Positions 16,844 to 23,768 of a stretch of DNA of 64,000 nucleotides are shown piece by piece. The translations under genes and the position numbers were made by a program. The DNA is from Mucilaginibacter sp. L196 (GTDB lineage Bacteria; Bacteroidota; Bacteroidia; Sphingobacteriales; Sphingobacteriaceae): assembly GCF_009765905.1 (NCBI RefSeq), contig NZ_LMUO01000019.1, forward strand, positions 1,098,292 through 1,162,291, in the 5' to 3' direction. Below the pieces are notes generated by a model, which saw only the letters and a program-made list of their open reading frames with translations, ran no database searches and was not told the DNA's origin. How positions within the stretch are numbered: position 1 is the stretch's first letter; each line of letters opens with the position of its first letter.

Positions 16844-18025
16844 ATGCGCTTTTCCTGGTTAATCCTTCTATTGTTTTTCCCGATTATTACGCTGGCGCAA
16901 AACGGCATAATAACGGGTAAAGTAACGCGTGCTGATAATAAAGCCCCGTTACCATTAGCTAACGTTTTTTTGAGTAATACAACATCGGGCACTTCAAGTG
17001 CATCCGATGGGACCTTTACATTGAGCCACTTAAAGCCTGGTCAATATACCTTGGTAGTAAGTATCTTAGGTTACGAAGACTATTCCACCACAGTTTCAGT
17101 AGCACAGGAGCCGATAAATATAAACATTGAACTATCTGCCAAAGTAACTGAGCTCCACGAAGTAATTGTAACAACACCCGCAAACTGGAAAAAAAATTAC
17201 GATGAGTTTGTTAAAGAGTTTATTGGTACTGATGATAACGCAAAGCAATGTTATGTGCTTAATCCCCGTTCAGTTAATCTAATTTACCACAAGCCTCAAC
17301 AGGAACTGGAAGCTTATACAGATGAATTTTTAGTGGTAGATAACCAGGCACTTGGTTATCGAGTTAAATTTTTGGTAAAGGAGTTCACCAGCAGCAAACT
17401 CACCAATATTACAGGATATAGCGGACAAAGGTTATTTCAGGCATTACCCGGGACTAAAAAACAATTGGAAGAGTGGAAAAAAAAGCGTGAAGAAGCTTAT
17501 TATGGCTCGCCAATGCATTTCTACAGATCTTTATATACTGGCAAGCTTGACTCTGACGGTTTTGTTGTAATGAAATTAACCAGGCAAAACAACGTTAATC
17601 GTCCGCAGGAAATAGTTATACAACAAAAAATTAAAAAGTTCAACGATGGCATGCACCGCGATTCAATAAACTACTGGATAGGTATGCAAAATATGTCTAA
17701 ATATTTTCATGAACATTTAGATCGAAATCCTCAACCATTGAATACTTTCTTGTTCAGTACTAAACAAGACGGTATTTATGCGGTTAGTTTCTCCGATTGT
17801 TTGTATGTTATTTACACTAAAAAACACGAAACATCAGATTTTAAGGACCTATACCGGCCACTGGATATGGAAACATATGAAACAAGTATTGTAACTACCG
17901 CAAAACCATATTTTTTTGATACTAACGGTGTGGTATTTGGCGATTCAGCTCCATTATATGAAGGCACCTGGTCAAAATCAAAATTATCTGATCTGTTACC
18001 TGTTGATTATACGCCGGGCGATTAA
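16844..18025 (+). CDS. Exported protein with carboxypeptidase-regulatory-like domain
   Basis: A 393-residue secreted or outer-membrane-associated protein. A signal peptide (ending ITLAQ) is followed by a carboxypeptidase-D regulatory-like beta-sandwich, about residues 20-100, with GIITGKVTRADNKAPLPLANV and the GQYTLVVSILGYEDY turn. This is the plug-like entry module also found in SusC proteins. The remaining 290 residues have no TonB barrel and no recognised catalytic motif. I start at the ATG at 16844 (MRFSWLILL) rather than the TTG one codon before. Not obviously tied to the flanking redox or ccm genes. Confidence 0.7.
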   Translation: MRFSWLILLLFFPIITLAQNGIITGKVTRADNKAPLPLANVFLSNTTSGTSSASDGTFTLSHLKPGQYTLVVSILGYEDYSTTVSVAQEPININIELSAKVTELHEVIVTTPANWKKNYDEFVKEFIGTDDNAKQCYVLNPRSVNLIYHKPQQELEAYTDEFLVVDNQALGYRVKFLVKEFTSSKLTNITGYSGQRLFQALPGTKKQLEEWKKKREEAYYGSPMHFYRSLYTGKLDSDGFVVMKLTRQNNVNRPQEIVIQQKIKKFNDGMHRDSINYWIGMQNMSKYFHEHLDRNPQPLNTFLFSTKQDGIYAVSFSDCLYVIYTKKHETSDFKDLYRPLDMETYETSIVTTAKPYFFDTNGVVFGDSAPLYEGTWSKSKLSDLLPVDYTPGD

Positions 18026-18084
18026 TATCACTAATTTCGATACCAATTACAGCCAAATGATTTAATTCGTGATTTTTAAATCAT

Positions 18085-18092
18085 TACCTTTG
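18085..18092 (+). promoter_or_regulatory. -7 promoter box of ccmC (TACCTTTG)
   Basis: Exact TAnnTTTG match, 14 nt before the ccmC ATG at 18107. No clear -33 TTG is seen. It suggests that ccmC-ccmD are transcribed on their own rather than from the upstream genes. Confidence 0.5.
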
Positions 18093-18106
18093 CCAGCACA
18101 AATAAT

Positions 18107-18781
18107 ATGAAGTTCATTTATCAAACATGGTGGAAAGTAATAGCCGTATTGCTGGTATTTTCTACACTTTTTACAGGTTTACTGCTTCATGTACCTGCTT
18201 TACCCGTACTTCACGAAACTATACGTAACCTGTATTTCCACGTACCTATGTGGATGGGAATGCTTACTGTATTCGTATTATCGGTTTACTTCAGCATAAA
18301 GTATCTGCGTAATGGTAGGGAAGAGGATGATCTGGCTGCAGTAGAATGTGTAAACACTGGCTTATTATTTTATGCCATGGGTTTAGTTACCGGAATGCTA
18401 TGGGCAAAATATACCTGGGGCCAATTTTGGAGCGGTGACCCTAAGCAAAATAGTGCTGCTATAGCATTTTTGCTATACTGTGCTTATTTAGTACTGCGTA
18501 ACTCAATTGACGAAGAGCAAAAGCGCGCCAAAATTTCAGCCATTTACAACATTTTCGCTTTTCCGATAATGATCGTACTGATTTTCATTTTACCACGAAT
18601 GACAGACTCTTTACACCCGGGTAGTGGTGGTAACCCTGCATTTGGTAAATATGATTTAGATAATGGTATGAAGATCGCCTTTTATCCTGCTATGCTGGGT
18701 TGGAGTTTTATTGCTTTGTGGATTGCCACCATTCGTTATCGGATCCGTTTAATTGAAAACAAAAAGAATGCTATAAACTAA
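18107..18781 (+). CDS. ccmC: Cytochrome c maturation protein CcmC (haem handling, CcsA/CcmC family)
   Basis: A 224-residue inner-membrane protein with about six helices. The tryptophan-rich haem-handling motif of this family is seen at 104-113 (WGQFWSGDPK), with flanking histidines in FHVPMW (His45) and SLHPG that are the expected haem ligands. CcmC presents haem on the periplasmic face for transfer to CcmE. It is followed after 1 bp by a CcmD-like gene and has its own TACCTTTG promoter box. Confidence 0.92.
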   Translation: MKFIYQTWWKVIAVLLVFSTLFTGLLLHVPALPVLHETIRNLYFHVPMWMGMLTVFVLSVYFSIKYLRNGREEDDLAAVECVNTGLLFYAMGLVTGMLWAKYTWGQFWSGDPKQNSAAIAFLLYCAYLVLRNSIDEEQKRAKISAIYNIFAFPIMIVLIFILPRMTDSLHPGSGGNPAFGKYDLDNGMKIAFYPAMLGWSFIALWIATIRYRIRLIENKKNAIN

Positions 18782-18782
18782 T

Positions 18783-18992
18783 ATGAAGAAATTAACTTTT
18801 TTGTTGCTTTTGCTTTTATCCTGCACAGGCGTATTTGCACAGTCGAACCTTGGTGTAACGATGGATGACACCCTACAAAGCTCTGGTAAAATATATGTTG
18901 TTGTTGCCATAATCGCTATCATATTTGTAGGATTAGCCTTATATTTATTTTCAATTGACAGAAGATTGAAAAAAATCGAAAACGAAAAATAG
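18783..18992 (+). CDS. ccmD: CcmD family protein
   Basis: A 69-residue protein with a cleavable-type signal (MKKLTFLLLLLLSCTGVFAQ) and a single C-terminal helix (IYVVVAIIAIIFVGLALYLF), followed by a charged cytoplasmic tail (DRRLKKIENEK). This is the build of the Bacteroidota CcmD family, small partners that help release holo-CcmE from the CcmABC complex. The gene is 1 bp after ccmC, which supports the assignment more than sequence alone. Confidence 0.75.
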   Translation: MKKLTFLLLLLLSCTGVFAQSNLGVTMDDTLQSSGKIYVVVAIIAIIFVGLALYLFSIDRRLKKIENEK

Positions 18993-18996
18993 TTCA

Positions 18997-19029
18997 AATA
19001 CTATGTTTAAATAGTTTAAACATAGTATT
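18997..19029. terminator. Perfect 15-bp hairpin after ccmD
   Basis: AATACTATGTTTAAA (18997-19011) and its exact complement at 19015-19029 are separated by only TAG. The stem begins 5 bp after the ccmD stop. There is no long T-run after it, so it may act as an mRNA 3'-end stabiliser as well as a terminator. It separates ccmCD from the gdh promoter. Confidence 0.5.
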
Positions 19030-19049
19030 GTGTCGTCTGTTAGTAATTA

Positions 19050-19076
19050 TTGATAATACACCTGTATTTATATTTG
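19050..19076 (+). promoter_or_regulatory. Promoter of glutamate dehydrogenase
   Basis: A TTG at 19050-19052 lies 16 bp before TATATTTG (19069-19076), which is an exact -7 box. The distance to the gdh ATG leaves a leader of about 60 nt. No riboswitch-like structure was recognised in that leader. Confidence 0.55.
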
Positions 19077-19143
19077 CAATATTGATAAAAAAAGTATCAC
19101 ATTTGCGCTGTTTTTTAACAATATAATAATTATCTAACAAATT

Positions 19144-20580
19144 ATGGCTACCAATATTAATGCTGCCGTTCCGGATGATCACTTTTTTGGTGATGTATGT
19201 AAGTTCTTCGATCATGCAGCAAAGTTCACACATCATGATGCTGGTTTACTCGACCAGATAAAATCCTGCAATAGCGTATACCGCTTCCGTTTCCCTATTC
19301 GCAAAGCTAATGGCTTCGAGGTTATTGATGCCTGGCGTGTAGAGCACTCTCATCACCAATCACCAACCAAAGGTGGTATCCGCTACAGCGAAATGGTTAA
19401 TGAGGATGAAGTAATGGCACTTGCCGCGTTGATGACTTACAAGTGCGCTATTGTTAATGTTCCTTTTGGCGGCGCTAAAGGCGGCATCAAGATCAACCCT
19501 AAAAATTACACAGTTGGCGAGCTTGAAAATATCACCCGCCGCTATACTGTTGAGCTAATCAAGAAAAACTTCATAGGCCCAAGTATCGACGTTCCCGCGC
19601 CGGATTACGGTTCAGGCGAACGCGAGATGAGCTGGATTGCTGATACTTATGCTACCATGAACCCAGGTCAATTAGATGCTATGGGTGCTGTTACTGGTAA
19701 GCCAATCGCCTTGCAAGGTATTGCGGGCCGTCGTGAGGCTACAGGCAGGGGAGTAGCCATCGCTATTCGCGAATGCGTTAGTGTTGGTGAGGACATGCAG
19801 AAAATTGGCCTTACCGCAGGTATATCAGGTAAAAAGGTAATTGTGCAGGGTTTGGGTAACGTAGGTTACCACTCCGCTAAATTCTTGATTGAATTTGGTG
19901 CGATAGTAGTTGGCCTATGCGAATTTGAAGGCGCTATATACAATGCTGATGGTTTGGATATTGAAGCAGTATTCCAGCACCGTAAATTAACTGGATCAAT
20001 TCTGGGTTATGCAGGCGCTAAATCTGAGTTCAAGAACTCAATGGAAGGCCTGGAGCAACCATGTGATATATTAGTTCCCGCAGCTTTAGAGAACCAGATC
20101 ACCGTTGGAAATATTAAAAACATCAAAGCCAAGATCATAGCCGAAGGTGCCAATGGACCTACAACTCCCGAAGCTGAAGCTATTTTCTATAAAAATGGTG
20201 GTTTAATTATCCCTGATATGTATGCTAACGCAGGTGGTGTAACTGTATCTTACTTTGAATGGTTGAAAAACCTTTCACATGTAGCATTCGGCCGTATGAA
20301 CAGGCGTTTTGAAGAAAACTCCAACCTAAACCTGGTAAACATGGTTGAAGGCATTACAGGTGTAGCCTTAAACAGCGCGCAGCGTTCAAGTATTATCAAA
20401 GGTGCATCTGAGTTGGAGTTGGTAAACTCTGGTTTAGAGGATACTATGATCCGCTCATATCACGAGATCAGGGAAACCTTTGTTACCACACCCGGCATTG
20501 ATACCTTACGTACAGCCGCGTTTGTAGGCGCTATCAACAAAATAGCAGTATCCTACCAAAACCTTGGTGTTTGGCCATAA
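19144..20580 (+). CDS. gdhA: Glutamate dehydrogenase (Glu/Leu/Phe/Val dehydrogenase family)
   Basis: Cytosolic enzyme for reversible reductive amination of 2-oxoglutarate, linking ammonia assimilation and catabolism. The 478-residue protein has the substrate motif KGGIRYS, the catalytic lysine region VPFGGAKGGIKINP, the conserved APDYGSGEREMSW, and the nucleotide-binding GLGNVG in the Rossmann half. Gdh is the best call for this length and context, though leucine or phenylalanine dehydrogenases share the motifs. It sits between ccmD and the acquired-looking NmrA/AraC pair, with its own promoter and a good terminator. Confidence 0.88.
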   Translation: MATNINAAVPDDHFFGDVCKFFDHAAKFTHHDAGLLDQIKSCNSVYRFRFPIRKANGFEVIDAWRVEHSHHQSPTKGGIRYSEMVNEDEVMALAALMTYKCAIVNVPFGGAKGGIKINPKNYTVGELENITRRYTVELIKKNFIGPSIDVPAPDYGSGEREMSWIADTYATMNPGQLDAMGAVTGKPIALQGIAGRREATGRGVAIAIRECVSVGEDMQKIGLTAGISGKKVIVQGLGNVGYHSAKFLIEFGAIVVGLCEFEGAIYNADGLDIEAVFQHRKLTGSILGYAGAKSEFKNSMEGLEQPCDILVPAALENQITVGNIKNIKAKIIAEGANGPTTPEAEAIFYKNGGLIIPDMYANAGGVTVSYFEWLKNLSHVAFGRMNRRFEENSNLNLVNMVEGITGVALNSAQRSSIIKGASELELVNSGLEDTMIRSYHEIRETFVTTPGIDTLRTAAFVGAINKIAVSYQNLGVWP

Positions 20581-20606
20581 AGAATATTAATAAGTAGAGT
20601 AGTTTT

Positions 20607-20634
20607 AGCCATTGTATAATTTTATACAATGGCT
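20607..20634 (+). terminator. Rho-independent terminator of gdhA
   Basis: AGCCATTGTATAA (20607-20619) pairs exactly with 20622-20634, followed by CTTTTG. It lies 26 bp after the gdhA stop. Confidence 0.7.
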
Positions 20635-20640
20635 CTTTTG

Positions 20641-21072
20641 TTTGCACTGTACCACGGTACAAGTGAAACAGGTGGTACATTTGGTACACTTTTTACCCCA
20701 GAAACGCCCTGAAAAGTACTAAAAAGAGGGTTTTTAACCCAATAATTAGTATCAAAACTGAATAAAAAGCACCTATTTAGCCCCCAAAACTATCTTTATT
20801 TTACCTTTTTTTATCAAAATTTGACTAAAAAGGCATGTAAAAATCGTCTTTTTACGCATGTTAGATTTTAGAATGATACACTAATCAGCTTCACTAGCAC
20901 TGTTGGGACCGCCTTTTTGATCAGCCCCTGCGGATTATCGGTCCTGTAGTTGCATTAAGGTATAGCAGTCCGAAGTTAGCAAATGGGACAGCTTAGTTTA
21001 AATGTGGGATTCGGCTAAATCAAAAGCAGATTTGGATAAATTTTTAAGACATACGCAGCCGTTATTTGCATC
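20641..21072. other. 432-bp non-coding stretch between gdhA and the NmrA gene
   Basis: No gene is supported on either strand. It begins with a TGTACC-AC-GGTACA palindrome (20648-20661) and two more direct GGTACA copies (20674, 20683). It then runs through an AT-rich part with small hairpins (GGGTTTTTAACCC; GTAAAAA/TTTTTAC near 20840-20860). From about 20890 to 20990 it turns distinctly GC-richer, with a GGACCG/CGGTCC pair. That last segment looks like the worn edge of inserted DNA, but no transposase or integrase fragment can be read. Confidence 0.4.
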
Positions 21073-21999
21073 ATGAAAATAATCGTTACAGGTTCATTAG
21101 GGAATATCAGCAAGCCACTGACAGAAATATTAGTTGCCCAGGGGCATTTGGTCACCGTGATAAGCAGCGATCCCAAAAAGCAAGCAGCTATCGAAACTTT
21201 GGGAGCGGTACCAGCCATCGGCTCGATTTCAGATATCGCCTTTTTGACCAAAACTTTCCAGGGAGCGGATGCCGTTTACGCCATGATTCCTTTAAGTTTT
21301 ACAGAACCGGACATTGGCGATTATTTACGTCGGATGGCGCAAAATTATGTGCAGGCATTGCAGCAAGCCGGCAGCAAACGTGTGATAATTATGAGTGGAT
21401 GGGCGGCAGACCTGGTGCGCGGCGAAAATATCGAAGATGTTTTTGATGACCTAAACACCTCTCTCACTATCATGCGCCCCGCCTCATTTTACACCAACTT
21501 CTATCAGTCCATAGATCTAATTAAAGGTAAAGGGCTGATTGGCAAGTTCCTGACACTACGTTATTTCGGCCTTTGGGCGCTACTGACCGGTAAGACCGGC
21601 CTATTGATGGGGAATTATGGCGGGGATGACCGGGTTGTTTTTGTGTCGCCGAAAGATATAGCTGAGGCGGTAGCGGAGGAACTTTTACTGCATCCTGATC
21701 ATACCACTATTCGTTATGTGGGTAGCGAAGAAATGAGCTGTAACGAAGCGGCAAAAACCATTGGTAGCGCTGTAGGTAAACCCTGGTTAAAATGGGTGCT
21801 GCTTTCAGATAAAGAAATGCTGCAAGGATTGAAGATGGCCAAAGTTCCGGAAAAACTGGCTGAGACCTTGGTGGAAATGCAAGCGGCTATGCATAGCGGT
21901 AGAGCGTTGGAGAACTTTCACCAGAATAAGCCTAAAATGGGAAAGGTAAAGCTTGCCGATTTTGCCAAAGAATTTTCCATGGCATATTTTCAAAAATAA
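21073..21999 (+). CDS. NmrA-like NAD(P)-binding protein
   Basis: A 308-residue atypical short-chain dehydrogenase of the NmrA/NAD(P)-binding family. The glycine-rich nucleotide motif VTGSLGNIS is at 5-13, with further Rossmann strands at HLVTVIS and DAVYAMIP. It ends with the substrate-domain helices typical of NmrA/QOR2-type proteins (IRYVGSEEMSCNEAAKTIG). The SDR catalytic tyrosine-lysine pair is not evident, so a redox-sensing or quinone-reductase role is possible. Codon use is richer in G/C third positions than in neighbouring genes, and an AraC regulator follows after 21 bp. Pairing with an AraC gene suggests a stress- or solvent-inducible unit, possibly horizontally acquired. Confidence 0.8.
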   Translation: MKIIVTGSLGNISKPLTEILVAQGHLVTVISSDPKKQAAIETLGAVPAIGSISDIAFLTKTFQGADAVYAMIPLSFTEPDIGDYLRRMAQNYVQALQQAGSKRVIIMSGWAADLVRGENIEDVFDDLNTSLTIMRPASFYTNFYQSIDLIKGKGLIGKFLTLRYFGLWALLTGKTGLLMGNYGGDDRVVFVSPKDIAEAVAEELLLHPDHTTIRYVGSEEMSCNEAAKTIGSAVGKPWLKWVLLSDKEMLQGLKMAKVPEKLAETLVEMQAAMHSGRALENFHQNKPKMGKVKLADFAKEFSMAYFQK

Positions 22000-22020
22000 A
22001 TAATATATTAAACTTTGTTT

Positions 22021-22941
22021 ATGAGCAACCATCAGCTTTTCCGTTTTAGCACGATTACCGAATATCACAGGGCTGCGGGGCTGCCTAAACCTGCACACCC
22101 GCTGATTAGCTTGGTCCGTATGGAAGAGCTTAAGTTGCCCATTAAAGAAGTACCTTTCAGACTCATCTTTGACTTTTATTCCATTTCGCTAAAAAAGGTG
22201 CAAAACGCCAAATTTAAATACGGGCAGCAAGCCGGTGATTTTGACGAAGGCGTGTTGTTCTTTATGGCACCCGGACAGCTATTTGGCGTGGACATCGTTG
22301 TAGACACATTACAACGGCCCGAAGGATGGATAATACTCATTCACCCAGATTTTTTATGGAGTACACCGCTGGCTAAGACAATCAAACAATATGAATTCTT
22401 CGGTTATTCAGTTTATGAAGCACTTTATCTGTCGGATAAAGAGGAAAATATGTTAACGGTTATTGTGAACCAGATCGAGCAAGAATACCACACCAATATC
22501 GACCGATTCAGCCAAAGTGTGATGATTGCGCAACTTGAACTATTACTGACCTATTCTGAAAGGTTTTACCAGCGGCAGTTCATCACCCGGAAGATCGCTG
22601 GTCACGAACTGCTAACGCAGATGGAAGATTTCTTATTTAACTATTTCAACAGCGGAGCACTAGCCAAGCAAGGACTGCCCAGTGTTACCCAAATTGCCGA
22701 ATCGCTTAATATTTCTCCGGGCTATCTCAGCAGCCTACTTAAGTCTCTGACCGGCCAAAGCACACAGCAACATCTGCACTGCAAGCTGATCGATCTGGCC
22801 AAAGAAAAACTCTCTACCACTAACTTATCAGTCAGTGAGATCGCCTATGAGCTGGGATTTGAACATTTACAATCGTTTAGTAAACTCTTTAAGACTAAGA
22901 CGAGCCTTTCACCGTTGGAATTCCGCCATTCTTTTAATTAA
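22021..22941 (+). CDS. AraC-family transcriptional regulator
   Basis: A 306-residue regulator with an N-terminal cupin-like sensing domain and two helix-turn-helix motifs in the last 100 residues: IAESLNISPGYLSSLLKSLTG, then SVSEIAYELGFEHLQSFSKLFK with the family ending SPLEFRHSF. I choose ATG 22021 (MSNHQLFRF) over the TTG two codons earlier. It probably controls the NmrA-like gene 21 bp upstream. The pair differs from its surroundings in base composition. Confidence 0.88.
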   Translation: MSNHQLFRFSTITEYHRAAGLPKPAHPLISLVRMEELKLPIKEVPFRLIFDFYSISLKKVQNAKFKYGQQAGDFDEGVLFFMAPGQLFGVDIVVDTLQRPEGWIILIHPDFLWSTPLAKTIKQYEFFGYSVYEALYLSDKEENMLTVIVNQIEQEYHTNIDRFSQSVMIAQLELLLTYSERFYQRQFITRKIAGHELLTQMEDFLFNYFNSGALAKQGLPSVTQIAESLNISPGYLSSLLKSLTGQSTQQHLHCKLIDLAKEKLSTTNLSVSEIAYELGFEHLQSFSKLFKTKTSLSPLEFRHSFN

Positions 22942-23350
22942 TTCCCACCAAAAATAATCACCGTCTGATTTTTATACCACTAACTCTCCACTATGTCATT
23001 ACGGCGAAGCAAACTCGTCGCGCTCATCTGCATGCAACGAATTTGCTTTATTCCAGCAATGATAATAGGAGAGAAACTCTTAATAGGAAAAAGCACAAAC
23101 CATCGTTAACCGCCCAAAACCGGCATCGTCTGGTTCGGCAAACACACCAGAAGTAGCAGACAAGCAATTATGCATATCGACCTGTAAAGTCTGGGATTGC
23201 CACGCTATCGCTTACAGCAATGACGTTTTTAATAGACCAATCACTAATTTTGTCAATAATGATTCTAAATAAGATTAATGTCTTGTAATAAACATTATTA
23301 CCTTTACGTTTCGTATTTTTGTAAACTCAATTACAAGGAGAGAAACCTTA
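22942..23350. repeat. 409-bp intergenic region with degenerate TCATTgCGAnG-type repeats
   Basis: No gene is visible. Around 22996-23070 are degenerate matches (GTCATTACGGCGAAGCAA and CAGCAATGATAA), and around 23201-23227 is GATTGCCACGC followed by CAGCAATGACG. Both are decayed relatives of the palindromic repeat seen intact at 50342-50430. The last 70 bp hold a plausible ccmE promoter (TATTTTTG near 23313-23320). Just before ccmE lies an unusually good Shine-Dalgarno AAGGAG at 23335-23340, 10 nt from the ATG, which is rare in this phylum. Confidence 0.5.
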
Positions 23351-23758
23351 ATGAAGAAATCATCAATTTTTGGTATTGTAACCATTGCTGTAGCTATCGC
23401 GATAATCATTTGCACCTATGGTTCTGCAAGTACTTATGGTACTTTTAAGGATGCCGACAATAACAGCGGCGAATTGCATATCATCGGTCACATCGATAAA
23501 CAAAAAGAAATGGTATATGATGCAACTAAGGATGCAAACTACTTTTCTTTTTATATGCGCGATACCGTAGGCCACGAATGTAAAGTTGTTTACACTGGTA
23601 CTAAGCCAGAGGATTTCGACAGGACAGATAAAATTGTGCTTGTTGGTCAAATGAACAAAGGCGAATTTCATGCTTCACATATCCTGATGAAGTGCCCATC
23701 GAAATACAAACAGGATAAATTAGACGTTCAGGCCGATACTAAAAAAGCCTCCATATAA
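23351..23758 (+). CDS. ccmE: Cytochrome c maturation haem chaperone CcmE (Cys-type)
   Basis: A 135-residue protein with an N-terminal membrane anchor (about 7-28) and the OB-fold periplasmic domain of CcmE (LHIIGHIDK, then VVYTGTKPEDF and VGQMNKGEFHASHILMKCPSKY). CcmE binds haem covalently and hands it to CcmF. Proteobacterial CcmE uses the histidine of HxxxY; here the motif is C115-P-S-K-Y119, the CxxxY type described for System I* of archaea and some delta-proteobacteria. ccmF follows after 10 bp. Its AAGGAG ribosome-binding site is unusual for the window. Confidence 0.88.
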   Translation: MKKSSIFGIVTIAVAIAIIICTYGSASTYGTFKDADNNSGELHIIGHIDKQKEMVYDATKDANYFSFYMRDTVGHECKVVYTGTKPEDFDRTDKIVLVGQMNKGEFHASHILMKCPSKYKQDKLDVQADTKKASI

Positions 23759-23768
23759 AATCATCTTA

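Noticed and set aside
20890..20990. Possible transposase or integrase remnant after gdhA
   Set aside because: The segment is GC-richer, but all reading frames on both strands stop quickly and no motif can be read.
21066..21446. 126-codon frame overlapping the NmrA-like gene
   Set aside because: Cysteine- and arginine-rich shadow of the GC-richer NmrA gene; the other frame has clear Rossmann motifs.
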